A stretch of 13,362 nt of DNA from an uncultured Spirochaetaceae bacterium (GCA_944389985.1 CALXON010000165.1:1-13362), one strand, 5' to 3'. Counted from the stretch's first letter, positions 5,910 to 13,229 are shown. Notes: generated from the letters alone by a model not told the origin. Program-made: numbers and translations.

Positions 5910-6494
5910 CTACTCCACCATCTGCAGGACAAGCCCCCGGATGAGGAATCTGAGGGCTTTTTCCTTTTCATGAAGTCTGTCATATGAGAGAAGGAGGTAC
6001 AGAAGCGCCTCATAGCCCGATCTGAAAGCGTTTATGTCATTCTCATCCTCTATGGAAAAGTATGAGAAGAGTTCATGGAGTGTGGTATCAAGTCTTTTCA
6101 TCAGATCGGTCTTCCTGTCATCACCATACTTTCTCAGGACGACATCCAGCTCAGCGTTGTCAAGGAACCTGTACAGCCCCCTCTCATAGAACATCATGAG
6201 GATTCTTGAGAAGACATCAGTAAGCGATGTCACTATGTGGTTCTCGTCAAGTTCGGCAAGGAGTGTGGGATACAGGGTATCAACATCATCCTGAAAGCTC
6301 TGGATCATGTCGAGAAAGAGTGCCTCCTTGTGCGGATAGAAAAGATAGAAGGTTCCTTTGGGTATGTCAGCAAGGTGTACAAGCTCGTCGACGGTCGTAC
6401 GTCTGACACCATAGCGTCTGAGACAGTCCTCTCCGGCCTTTCTCAGATCCTTTCTTATGTTCTCACGTTCTTCTTCTGTGTATTTCTTAGGCAT
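5910..6494 (-). CDS. TetR/AcrR family transcriptional regulator
   Basis: This 194-residue protein has the usual TetR size and layout. An N-terminal helix-turn-helix domain (about residues 8-60) includes YGVRRTTVDELVHLADIPKGTFYLFYPHKEALF, the family's recognition region. A helical ligand-binding and dimerisation domain follows. Such proteins are mostly repressors released by a small molecule. The ATG at 6494 follows GAGGG, a slightly short spacing. The gene converges on the corC-type gene with only two bases between stop codons, and diverges from the orphan ABC ATPase gene. A TGACTA/TAGTCA palindrome flanks its own -10 box, which points to autoregulation. The ligand is unknown, and neither neighbour clearly shows the target. 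Confidence 0.93.
   Translation of the reverse strand: MPKKYTEEERENIRKDLRKAGEDCLRRYGVRRTTVDELVHLADIPKGTFYLFYPHKEALFLDMIQSFQDDVDTLYPTLLAELDENHIVTSLTDVFSRILMMFYERGLYRFLDNAELDVVLRKYGDDRKTDLMKRLDTTLHELFSYFSIEDENDINAFRSGYEALLYLLLSYDRLHEKEKALRFLIRGLVLQMVE
5931..5968 (+). terminator. Intrinsic terminator of the corC-type gene, inside the convergent regulator gene
   Basis: AAGCCC (5931-5936) and GGGCTT (5954-5959) form a 6-bp stem, with some extra pairing possible in the 17-base loop, followed by TTTCCTTTT. It starts 23 bases after the stop codon at 5907 and lies within the last codons of the minus-strand TetR gene. A second symmetric stem without a T-run, GGTGGAG/CTCCACC (5892-5919), spans both stop codons. 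Confidence 0.6.
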
Positions 6495-6506
6495 ATTCCC
6501 TCTTTT

Positions 6507-6530
6507 TGACTAAGACAGATTATATAGTCA
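6507..6530 (-). promoter_or_regulatory. TetR-type promoter and operator palindrome (autoregulation)
   Basis: TGACTA (6507-6512) and TAGTCA (6525-6530) form a perfect 6-bp inverted repeat with a 12-base spacer, a 24-bp site as is common for TetR proteins. On the minus strand a consensus TATAAT (plus 6519-6524) lies between the arms, and the expected start falls in the other arm about 17 bases before the ATG. A bound dimer would block the regulator's own promoter. I see no good -35 box. Confidence 0.55.
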
Positions 6531-6591
6531 GCAAAACGGGTTTTCCAGCCATTTTTCCTGCTTTTTCCATGAAAAACGGTGTTGATTTTCC

Positions 6592-6620
6592 TTTACCTGG
6601 CGATTTTCGTGCCTTAGCAT
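6592..6620 (+). promoter_or_regulatory. Possible promoter of the orphan ABC ATPase gene
   Basis: TTTACC (6592-6597) and TAGCAT (6615-6620) are spaced by 17 bases, each matching consensus at four of six positions. Transcription would begin near 6627, shortly before AAAGGAG and the ATG at 6653. Farther upstream, TTTTTC-CAT-GAAAAA (6562-6576) is a small AT-rich palindrome of unknown meaning. Confidence 0.3.
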
Positions 6621-6652
6621 GGATGTATCGATAAAAATAAAGGAGCAATTGA

Positions 6653-7747
6653 ATGGCTGCAGTTGTACTCAAGAATATCTGCAAGATCTACGATGGCGGT
6701 GTAAAGGCTGTTGATAACGTCAACATCAACATCGAGGATCAGGAATTCGTTGTTCTCGTCGGCCCTTCCGGCTGTGGAAAGTCCACAACACTCAGAATGG
6801 TAGCTGGTCTCGAGGATATCTCCTCAGGTGAGCTCTACATCGACGGAAAGCTGATGAACGACGTTCCTCCAAAGGACAGAGATATAGCGATGGTATTCCA
6901 GAACTACGCTCTCTATCCTCACATGACCGTCTATGACAACATGGCATTCGGTCTCAAGATCAGGAAGTTCCCAAAGGATCAGATCGACCAGCGTGTAAAG
7001 GAAGCTGCCAAGATCCTCGACATCGAGTCCCTTCTTGACAGAAAGCCTAAGGCACTCTCCGGTGGCCAGAGACAGCGTGTTGCTGTAGGAAGAGCTATCG
7101 TCAGAAAGCCTAAGGTATTCCTCTTCGATGAGCCGCTCTCGAACCTTGATGCTAAGCTCAGAGTCCAGATGAGAGCTGAGATCTCAGGTCTCCACAACAG
7201 ACTCAAGGCTACAATGATCTATGTTACACACGATCAGGTTGAGGCTCTCACAATGGCTGACAAGATCGTCGTCATGAAGCTCGGAGTCATCCAGCAGATC
7301 GGCGGACCGATGGAGCTCTACAACAATCCTGACAACAAGTTTGTCGCAGGATTCATCGGATCACCACCCATGAACTTCCTCGTCACCACAATCAAGAAGG
7401 AAGGTGACAAGGTATATGCAGACGAAGGTTCATTCCGTCTCGAGGTAACACCGGAGCAGGCAAAGTTCCTCCAGCCATACATCGGCAAGGATGTTACATT
7501 CGGAATCAGACCTGAGGATGTCGAGTTCTCACACACACCGATCGACGGCAAGACAATCAACGGACATGTATCTGTTGTTGAGCCTCTCGGTTCCGAGACT
7601 CAGGTATACATCTCCACATCAAAGGCAAAGGTTGTCGGAAAGATTGATCCTACCGTCATTCCTCAGCCGGATGAGAAGGTTGCACTCATCGTCAACATGG
7701 AGAAGGCAAAGTTCTTCGACCTCGACACAGAAGTCGCAATCCGCTAA
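6653..7747 (+). CDS. Carbohydrate ABC transporter ATP-binding protein, MsmK/UgpC/MalK type
   Basis: The 364-residue protein is a full-length sugar-importer ATPase. It has Walker A GPSGCGKST (37-45), the Q-loop in VFQNYALYPHM (81-91), LSGGQRQR (135-142), Walker B VFLFDEP (155-161), DAKLR after it, and switch His193 in VTHDQ. The conserved GFIGSPPMNF (233-242) starts the C-terminal OB-fold regulatory domain that MalK-type proteins have and amino acid ATPases lack. No sugar permease or binding protein is adjacent. In Streptococcus and Bacillus such lone ATPases (MsmK, MsmX) serve several sugar importers, and the same is likely here. AAAGGAG lies eight bases before the ATG. The gene has its own terminator and is divergent from the TetR gene. 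Which sugars it serves cannot be told. Confidence 0.95.
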   Translation: MAAVVLKNICKIYDGGVKAVDNVNINIEDQEFVVLVGPSGCGKSTTLRMVAGLEDISSGELYIDGKLMNDVPPKDRDIAMVFQNYALYPHMTVYDNMAFGLKIRKFPKDQIDQRVKEAAKILDIESLLDRKPKALSGGQRQRVAVGRAIVRKPKVFLFDEPLSNLDAKLRVQMRAEISGLHNRLKATMIYVTHDQVEALTMADKIVVMKLGVIQQIGGPMELYNNPDNKFVAGFIGSPPMNFLVTTIKKEGDKVYADEGSFRLEVTPEQAKFLQPYIGKDVTFGIRPEDVEFSHTPIDGKTINGHVSVVEPLGSETQVYISTSKAKVVGKIDPTVIPQPDEKVALIVNMEKAKFFDLDTEVAIR

Positions 7748-7765
7748 AAGACTGTATACCAGCAG

Positions 7766-7794
7766 CTGCCGCAGAGATGCGGCAGTTTCTTTTT
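7766..7794 (+). terminator. Intrinsic terminator of the MsmK-type gene
   Basis: CTGCCGC (7766-7772) pairs perfectly with GCGGCAG (7779-7785) around the loop AGAGAT, followed by TTTCTTTTT. It begins 18 bases after the stop codon. Confidence 0.9.
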
Positions 7795-7795
7795 C

Positions 7796-7828
7796 AAAAA
7801 ATATTCCCTGCAGCGGATGCCACAGGGA
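7796..7828 (-). terminator. Intrinsic terminator of the aspartokinase gene
   Basis: On the minus strand TCCCTG and CAGGGA (plus 7823-7828 and 7805-7810) form a 6-bp stem with a 12-base loop, followed by AATATTTTTT. It lies 22 bases beyond the aspartokinase stop and directly faces the plus-strand terminator, so the convergent genes are insulated by two back-to-back terminators. Confidence 0.75.
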
Positions 7829-7850
7829 TCATTTGCTACATGCTTATCTC

Positions 7851-9146
7851 TCAGAAGAGCTCTGCATAGACCGCTTTCACGGCATCCTTCGCCTTCTCAT
7901 CCCTAACGCCGATAAGGATTGTGGTATCGGAAGAGCCTGCATTCACGAACGACACCTCAATGCCGGCCTCTGTCAGGGCACTGACAGCTTTTGCGGATAC
8001 CACGGCCTCATCCATGTTCTGTCCGGTGATGCCGAGGATCGCGTATCCATGATCAACGGAGATCGTATCAAGACCGAAGTCCTTCGTAAGACGATCACAC
8101 ATTGCCTGACACACGCTCTCGGAAGCCTGCTTTGTCTCGAAGAACCAGACAATGGAGTCGATGCCGAAGAGTGAGAAGCATGGCCTGATTCCGAAGATGT
8201 GCAGCATTGTGAGAAGTGCATGGCGCATTCCGGACTTCTTGAAGAGCATCAGCTTTCTCAGGCTTATGCGTGAAAGACCTGTGCGGGCTGATACACCAGA
8301 AAGTCCCTTGTACTCGGCAACGGGAAGGATCATCGTTCCCGGCTCCTCTGGCTTGTTTGTATTCTTCACATTGATAGGTATTCCTGATGAATACACAGGC
8401 GCGATGGCCTCCTCATGGAAGACAGAAGCTCCGACATCAGCAAGTTCCCTCATCTCCTTGTATGACATGGAAGGAATAACCTCTGCGTTCTCAACGATGC
8501 GTGGATCCGCCCTGTAGATTCCTGAGACATCAGTCCAGTTCTCATAAAGCTCCGCATTGACGGCTCTTGCGACAATCGCGCCGGTTATATCAGAGCCACC
8601 GCGGGAGAATGTCTTCAGAACCCCCTGCTCCGTCTCACCGTAGAATCCCGGAATCACATAGTTCTTTCCATCCTCTATTCTCTCGGAAAGCTTTGTGTAT
8701 GTACTTTCGTTGACCGTGGAGTCGGCATTGATGACAATTGCATCAGCCGCATCAATGAACTCCCATCCGAGGAATCTGCTCATGACATATGCGGAAAGAT
8801 ACTCACCACGGGAGGCTGCATAGTCAGCTCCACGGCCGGCATCGATCGCGACACGGATGCTGTCAAGCATTGTCGAAAGCTCTCTGTCATCGAGCTTCAG
8901 CTCCTTGGCGATCTGCATGAAACGCTTGACTATCTCATTGAAAACAGGACGGCATGACTGTCCCTTCTGAGCCAGGGCATTGCACTGATAGAGGAGATCC
9001 GTAATCTTTTCATCTTCCTTGTTTCTTTTGCCGGGAGCGGATACGACAGCGATCCTGCGCTTACTGTCACTTTCAAGAATCGCCCTCACCTTCTTCATCT
9101 GACCTGCATCCGCAAGGCTGCTTCCACCAAACTTACAAACTATCAT
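7851..9146 (-). CDS. Aspartate kinase
   Basis: This 431-residue monofunctional aspartokinase phosphorylates aspartate, the first step toward lysine, threonine, methionine and diaminopimelate. The kinase domain shows VCKFGGSSLADA (3-14), SRGEYLSAYVM (112-122), KTFSRGGSDITGA (178-190), ENWTDVSGIY (202-211) and ADPRIV (213-218). The C-terminal part, from about residue 290, carries two ACT domains, which normally bind the feedback inhibitor. There is no homoserine dehydrogenase fusion. The ATG at 9146 follows GGAGGA at five bases. Neither other pathway genes nor a lysine riboswitch are next to it. A long inverted repeat could instead hide its ribosome-binding site. I leave the symbol blank because the isozyme and its inhibitor cannot be told from the sequence. 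Confidence 0.95.
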   Translation of the reverse strand: MIVCKFGGSSLADAGQMKKVRAILESDSKRRIAVVSAPGKRNKEDEKITDLLYQCNALAQKGQSCRPVFNEIVKRFMQIAKELKLDDRELSTMLDSIRVAIDAGRGADYAASRGEYLSAYVMSRFLGWEFIDAADAIVINADSTVNESTYTKLSERIEDGKNYVIPGFYGETEQGVLKTFSRGGSDITGAIVARAVNAELYENWTDVSGIYRADPRIVENAEVIPSMSYKEMRELADVGASVFHEEAIAPVYSSGIPINVKNTNKPEEPGTMILPVAEYKGLSGVSARTGLSRISLRKLMLFKKSGMRHALLTMLHIFGIRPCFSLFGIDSIVWFFETKQASESVCQAMCDRLTKDFGLDTISVDHGYAILGITGQNMDEAVVSAKAVSALTEAGIEVSFVNAGSSDTTILIGVRDEKAKDAVKAVYAELF

Positions 9147-9153
9147 AGAAGTC

Positions 9154-9199
9154 CTCCGGCCTGATTTTATTTGGAATGAGCGAACTCGGCAAGCCGGAG
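9154..9199 (-). promoter_or_regulatory. Aspartokinase promoter region with inverted repeat over the ribosome-binding site
   Basis: On the minus strand TTGCCG (plus 9187-9192) and TAAAAT (9164-9169) are spaced by 17 bases and form a fair promoter; transcription would start near 9157. An inverted repeat, CTCCGGC and GCCGGAG (plus 9154-9160 and 9193-9199), brackets it. The repeat extends inward to 10 pairs with one G·U, and its inner copy contains the GGAG of the Shine-Dalgarno. If transcription starts upstream, the RNA would hide the ribosome-binding site; if it starts within, the repeat may be a protein-binding site. Confidence 0.45.
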
Positions 9200-9247
9200 C
9201 AAGACCCCTGATTGCATAGAATTTTTCTTTTTCATATAAAGGAGTAT

Positions 9248-10609
9248 ATGGACACAGAAGTTAAGCAGAACATCATGGGCTATGAGCCGATAGGCAAGCT
9301 TATAATGAAGCTCTCCCTTCCTCTCATGCTCTCCATGCTCATACAGGCTCTCTACAATATCGTGGACAGCATATTCGTATCGAGGGTCTCCGAGATCGCC
9401 CTCACGGCAGTCTCACTGGCATTTCCTCTTCAGAATCTCCTGATCGCGTTCGGGGTCGGAACGGCAGTCGGTGTCAACTCGTATCTGGCGAGAAAGCTCG
9501 GAGAAGGCAATGCCGAGCAGGCAGAGAAAGCTGCGGACACAGGAATATTCCTGGCGCTGGTCACCTGGATCGTATTCGCACTCTTCGGCATATTCGGAGC
9601 AAGACCATTCCTGTCGATGTTCACGGATGATCCGGTGCTGCTTGAGCTCTCGACCCAGTACACATGGATCTGTCTTGTATTCTCTTTCGGAGTGTTCGTG
9701 GACATAACGGCAGAGCGCATCATGCAGGCGACAGGAGACTCCATCCATCCTATGATCACCCAGTCGGCGGGTGCCATAACGAACATCATCCTTGATCCCG
9801 TATTCATCTTCGCATTCAATATGGGTGTCGCGGGTGCAGCGATCGCGACAGTCATCGGACAGATCGTCTCGATGATCCTCGCTCTGTACTTCGTAAGCAA
9901 GAACCAGTATGTGAAGCTCCACCTCTCACTCAGGCACTTCAGGCCTTCTGCGAGAGTCATCAGGGAGATATACTCAGTGGGTGTTCCGACGATCATCATG
10001 AACAGTGTCGGAACCGTGATGGTCAGTGCGCTCAACTCCATACTCATATCATTCAGTACTACAGCAGTGTCGGTATTCGGAGTCTACTTCAAGCTCCAGT
10101 CATTCGTGTTCATGCCTGTATTCGGTCTCCAGAGCGGAATGATTCCTATAATCGCATACAACTATGGAGCGAGACAGAAGAAGAGAATGACGAGAACGGT
10201 GAAGGTCGGAGGTACGATAGCGCTCTCGATAATGATTGTAGGATTCGCCGTCTTCCAGATCTTCCCTGACCTTCTGCTGTCATTCTTCGCCGCATCGGAA
10301 GAGATGCTCACGATCGGACGCCCGGCTCTGAGAATCATCTCAATCTGCTTCATACCGGCCTCCATCGCGATCAGTCTCACGTCGGCTTTCCAGGCAACTG
10401 GTGTAGGCTATGCGTCGATGACTGTCTCAATCGTCAGACAGCTTCTGGTTCTCCTTCCTGTCGCGAAGCTCCTTTCCATGACAGGAGTCCTGAACAATGT
10501 ATGGTTCGCATTCACAGCGGCAGAGGCTGTAGGTCTGAGTTTGTCCATCATCTTCTACATATATGTGTATAAGACGAAGATCAAACCGATCGAAAAGATG
10601 GCAAACTGA
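9248..10609 (+). CDS. MATE family efflux transporter
   Basis: The 453-residue product is a typical MATE (MepA/NorM-like) exporter with about 12 membrane spans. These proteins pump drugs, dyes or metabolites out of the cell in exchange for sodium or protons. Family signatures are the N-terminal NIMGYEPIGKLIMKLSLPLM, the segment QALYNIVDSIFVSRV in span 1, and the second-half repeat containing PVFGLQSGMIPIIAYNYGA. The start at 9248 (MDTEVKQNIMG) follows AAAGGAG at short spacing. A TTG at 9212 in the same frame would add an untypical tail and is rejected. It is divergent from aspartokinase and has no adjacent regulator. The exported compound cannot be deduced. No terminator is obvious before the next gene. 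Confidence 0.95.
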   Translation: MDTEVKQNIMGYEPIGKLIMKLSLPLMLSMLIQALYNIVDSIFVSRVSEIALTAVSLAFPLQNLLIAFGVGTAVGVNSYLARKLGEGNAEQAEKAADTGIFLALVTWIVFALFGIFGARPFLSMFTDDPVLLELSTQYTWICLVFSFGVFVDITAERIMQATGDSIHPMITQSAGAITNIILDPVFIFAFNMGVAGAAIATVIGQIVSMILALYFVSKNQYVKLHLSLRHFRPSARVIREIYSVGVPTIIMNSVGTVMVSALNSILISFSTTAVSVFGVYFKLQSFVFMPVFGLQSGMIPIIAYNYGARQKKRMTRTVKVGGTIALSIMIVGFAVFQIFPDLLLSFFAASEEMLTIGRPALRIISICFIPASIAISLTSAFQATGVGYASMTVSIVRQLLVLLPVAKLLSMTGVLNNVWFAFTAAEAVGLSLSIIFYIYVYKTKIKPIEKMAN

Positions 10610-10624
10610 TCGTATTTGTATTTT

Positions 10625-10666
10625 TATGCATATTCCATTGACATGAATATGCATAAATCATATTGT
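10625..10666 (+). promoter_or_regulatory. Promoter with large operator palindrome before the second binding-protein gene
   Basis: TTGACA (10638-10643) and TATTGT (10661-10666) are spaced by 17 bases, a strong promoter. A perfect 11-bp inverted repeat, TATGCATATTC (10625-10635) and GAATATGCATA (10645-10655) with a 9-base spacer, straddles the -35 box. Part of it, CATGAATATGCATA (10642-10655), recurs with one change upstream of the permease gene. A bound regulator would block the promoter, so repression is likely. Confidence 0.65.
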
Positions 10667-10690
10667 ATTGCCAACAAGAGGTGTTGAAAA

Positions 10691-11446
10691 ATGAAAAAAT
10701 ATGCACTCATTGCACTCGTAATGCTCCTTGTACCGTTCATGGCGATGGCCAGCGGCTCCAGCGAGGAGAAGACAGAATATGTATTTGCAACAGATGCCAC
10801 ATGGCCGCCGTTTGAATATATCGACGAGGCAGGAAACCTCACAGGTTTCGAGGTAGAGCTCGTACCGATGATCGGAGAGGCTGTCGGCAAGACATTCGTC
10901 GTACAGAACATTCCATGGGACACGATCTTCGCAGGTCTCAGGAACGGTCAGTATGATGCTGTCGCATCCGGTGTCACCGTCACAGAGGAAAGAAAGGCCA
11001 CAATCGATTTCTCCACTCCCATAAACAACCAGGGACAGGTTCTCATCATCCCTGTATCGGCACAGGAGACAATCAAGTCAATCAACGATGTTCCGGAGGG
11101 AGCAGCTCTCGGCGTACAGATCGGAACGACAGGAGATTTTGCTCTTGAGGAGTATCCTGTTGACATCAGAAGGTATGATGATATCGGTCTCGCCATAGAG
11201 GATATGCTCAACGGCAACCTCACAGGTGCTGTATGTGACTCACTCATCGCAGCAGACTTCGTTCTCAAGAACGAGAACTACAGCGACAAGCTCGTGGTTG
11301 CAGGAGAGCCGTTCACATCCGAAGAGATCGCTATCGGTGTACAGAAAGGAAACACAGAGCTTCTCGACATGATCAACGAAGGACTCAGCATCCTTATGGA
11401 AAATGGCGAGTTCGATGCTCTCAAGGCAAAATGGGGAATCATCTGA
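10691..11446 (+). CDS. Polar amino acid ABC transporter, substrate-binding protein (second system)
   Basis: The 251-residue protein is a compact family-3 solute-binding protein that captures an amino acid for import. The signal peptide (residues 1-20, ending AMA) is followed by SGSSEE with no lipobox Cys. The ligand pocket shows TWPPFEYID (37-45), GVTVTEERK with Arg101 for the carboxylate, QIGTTGDF (143-150) in the second lobe, and Asp183 in VCDSLIAA for the amino group. This layout is like glutamine, arginine or cystine binders, but the side-chain specificity cannot be fixed. GAGGTG precedes the ATG. The gene has its own promoter, operator and terminator, so it forms a separate unit from the permease and ATPase genes downstream, which would allow excess binding protein. 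Confidence 0.94.
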   Translation: MKKYALIALVMLLVPFMAMASGSSEEKTEYVFATDATWPPFEYIDEAGNLTGFEVELVPMIGEAVGKTFVVQNIPWDTIFAGLRNGQYDAVASGVTVTEERKATIDFSTPINNQGQVLIIPVSAQETIKSINDVPEGAALGVQIGTTGDFALEEYPVDIRRYDDIGLAIEDMLNGNLTGAVCDSLIAADFVLKNENYSDKLVVAGEPFTSEEIAIGVQKGNTELLDMINEGLSILMENGEFDALKAKWGII

Positions 11447-11465
11447 CAGTTTCCTCTTTTCTGAT

Positions 11466-11491
11466 AAATGCTTCCTCCGGGAAGCATTTTT
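11466..11491 (+). terminator. Intrinsic terminator after the second binding-protein gene
   Basis: AAATGCTTCC (11466-11475) and GGAAGCATTT (11480-11489) form a perfect 10-bp stem with a TCCG loop, running into a T-stretch. It lies 20 bases after the stop codon and separates the gene from the permease-ATPase pair. Confidence 0.9.
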
Positions 11492-11514
11492 ATTCACTCA
11501 ATTCCTGTCGGATG

Positions 11515-11563
11515 CATGAATATTCATATTTTTATTGACTAGGACTGTAATTTTATACAGAAT
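11515..11563 (+). promoter_or_regulatory. Promoter and operator of the second permease-ATPase pair
   Basis: CATGAATATTCATA (11515-11528) contains a perfect 12-bp palindrome and matches 13 of 14 bases of the motif at 10642-10655. Seven bases after the palindrome is TTGACT (11535-11540), with CAGAAT (11558-11563) at 17-base spacing or TATACA (11554-11559) at 13. The -10 box is therefore uncertain. The shared motif suggests that one regulator controls both transcription units. Confidence 0.55.
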
Positions 11564-11596
11564 CGTATCAACGACAATTCCAAGGACAATCGGTCA

Positions 11597-12457
11597 ATGA
11601 ACGGAAACTATGATATCAATGAAAAGATCAGGACAGAGGTCATAAGAGAGAAAACGATCTCTGTCGATCCGAACGCTCCAAAAAGCACAACACCGTCAAT
11701 CAACATGACAGATGGTGTTCTCATTCCGAAGAAGGGAGAGAAGCACATACTGACATCCTGGCGCCTCACATTCTTCGGTGCCATCGCACTCTCTCTGGTT
11801 CTCATAATATTCTTCCCTGATCCGTACCGCACGATATTCCTGACATGTCTCCGCGGAGCCCCAGTGACATTCGAGGTGACAATATTCTCGATCATCGGTG
11901 CCGTGATCATAGGAACATTCACAGGACTGGGATCTGTCTCGAAAAAGAGATGGATCAACATGATCTGCGGCATATACGTCGAGCTCATAAGAGGAATACC
12001 GCTTCTTGTACAGCTCATCTTCATCTACTATGCAGTCGGACGCTTTTTCCATGTTGAGGGCCTCATAGCCGCCATCATCTCCCTCTCGGTCTGCTTCGGC
12101 GCATACATGGGAGAGATCGTCAGAGCTGGTATCCAGGCAATACCAAAGGGGCAGATGGAAGCTGCGATCGCTCTTGGACTGACAAGAACACAGGCATTCA
12201 GGTACATCATCCTGCCGCAGACAGTGAAGGTCATACTCCCTGCCATCGGAAACGAGTTCATATCGATGCTCAAGGATTCTTCCCTTGTGTCGGTTCTCTC
12301 ACTTGAGGACATACTCCGCTGTGGAAGAATGTACATCTCCCGCACATTCCTCTCACTCGAGACGATGCTTGTCGTCGCTCTTGTATATCTCATGATAACC
12401 CTCGTGCTCTCACGTCTTGTGGGACTTCTTGAGGAAAGGCTGCATAAGAATGGCTAA
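11597..12457 (+). CDS. Polar amino acid ABC transporter, permease (second system)
   Basis: The 286-residue product is a GlnP/HisM-type inner-membrane permease with about five spans. It has the conserved VELIRGIPLLVQLIFIYYAVG, GAYMGEIVRAGIQAIPKGQ, and the EAA loop (GQMEAAIALGLTRTQAFRYIILPQ), which contacts the ATPase. GNEFISMLKDSSLVSVL near the end is also typical. Unlike the first system's permease it carries a polar N-terminal extension of about 50 residues before the first span, of unknown role. The ATG at 11597 follows AAGGA at ten bases. The last eight bases overlap the start of the ATPase gene, so the two are coupled. It presumably works with the binding protein encoded upstream. Confidence 0.94.
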   Translation: MNGNYDINEKIRTEVIREKTISVDPNAPKSTTPSINMTDGVLIPKKGEKHILTSWRLTFFGAIALSLVLIIFFPDPYRTIFLTCLRGAPVTFEVTIFSIIGAVIIGTFTGLGSVSKKRWINMICGIYVELIRGIPLLVQLIFIYYAVGRFFHVEGLIAAIISLSVCFGAYMGEIVRAGIQAIPKGQMEAAIALGLTRTQAFRYIILPQTVKVILPAIGNEFISMLKDSSLVSVLSLEDILRCGRMYISRTFLSLETMLVVALVYLMITLVLSRLVGLLEERLHKNG

Positions 12458-13190
12458 AATCGAAATAAAGAATCTTTCAAAGGACTATGATACCCCGTCA
12501 GGTGTACTTCATGCTGTCAGGAACGCATCGGTGACCGTCAATGACGGAGAGGTTGTTGTCATAATCGGACCATCAGGATCCGGAAAATCCACCCTTCTCA
12601 GGTGTGTGAACGGACTTGAGGAAGCCACAGGAGGCCACATACTCATCGATGGCATCGACATAACCGACCCCGCTACGGATATCCGCAGCATCAGGGAGGA
12701 GGTCGGAATGGTGTTCCAGTCCTTCAACCTCTTTCCTCATCTTACGGTTCTGGAGAACATCACACTCGCTCCGATGAAGGTCAGGAAGATGGCGAAGAAG
12801 GATGCGGAAGATCTCGCGCGTGATCTTCTGAGACGTGTCGGACTGGAAGAGAAGGCGAATGTCCACCCTACCCAGCTTTCCGGCGGTCAGCAGCAGAGAG
12901 TCGCCATAGCACGTTCACTCGCAATGAAGCCCAAGGCAATGCTCTTCGACGAACCAACTTCCGCTCTCGATCCCGAGATGATCAAGGAAGTGCTTGACGT
13001 AATGCTTGACCTTGCGAAGGAAGGAATGACCATGCTTCTTGTGACACATGAGATGGGATTCGCAAGGGCCGCTGCGGACAAGGTGATCTTCATGGACAAC
13101 GGAGAGGTCATCGAGACAGGATCCCCGGAGGAGATGTTCACATCGCCCAAGAGCGAGAGAACACAGGACTTCCTGAACCATATACTCTGA
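12450..13190 (+). CDS. Polar amino acid ABC transporter, ATP-binding protein (second system)
   Basis: The 246-residue protein is a GlnQ-type ATPase. It has Walker A GPSGSGKST (40-48), the Q-loop in VFQSFNLFPH (88-97), LSGGQQQR (143-150), Walker B AMLFDEP (163-169) followed by TSALDPEM, and switch His200 in VTHEMGF. It powers import through the permease whose gene it overlaps by eight bases. GAGGAAAGG lies ten bases before the chosen ATG at 12450 (MAKIEIKNL). A longer frame from 12417 would place 11 extra untypical residues inside the permease gene and is rejected. It differs clearly from the first system's ATPase in the Walker A and Q-loop segments, so the two systems are not recent duplicates. 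A terminator follows. Confidence 0.95.
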   Translation: MAKIEIKNLSKDYDTPSGVLHAVRNASVTVNDGEVVVIIGPSGSGKSTLLRCVNGLEEATGGHILIDGIDITDPATDIRSIREEVGMVFQSFNLFPHLTVLENITLAPMKVRKMAKKDAEDLARDLLRRVGLEEKANVHPTQLSGGQQQRVAIARSLAMKPKAMLFDEPTSALDPEMIKEVLDVMLDLAKEGMTMLLVTHEMGFARAAADKVIFMDNGEVIETGSPEEMFTSPKSERTQDFLNHIL

Positions 13191-13194
13191 TCAT

Positions 13195-13224
13195 AAGGGA
13201 AGAGGCAGGGGCCCTTCCCTTTTT
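13195..13224 (+). terminator. Intrinsic terminator of the second permease-ATPase pair
   Basis: AAGGGAAG (13195-13202) pairs with CTTCCCTT (13214-13221) in an 8-bp stem with an 11-base loop, and the T-run continues to 13224. It lies five bases after the ATPase stop codon. Confidence 0.85.
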
Positions 13225-13229
13225 CCATG

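Noticed and set aside
6589..6644. Sequestering of the MsmK-type SD by TCCTTTA (6589-6595) with TAAAGGA (6638-6644)
   Set aside because: Only seven AT-rich pairs in low-complexity sequence, and the upstream strand overlaps the likely -35 box, so it would not be in the transcript.
10642..10655. Canonical ArgR box in front of the second transporter
   Set aside because: TGAAT and ATGCA/ATTCA halves are present, but the four-base AT-rich spacer of the ARG-box consensus is missing, so I call it an unidentified operator.
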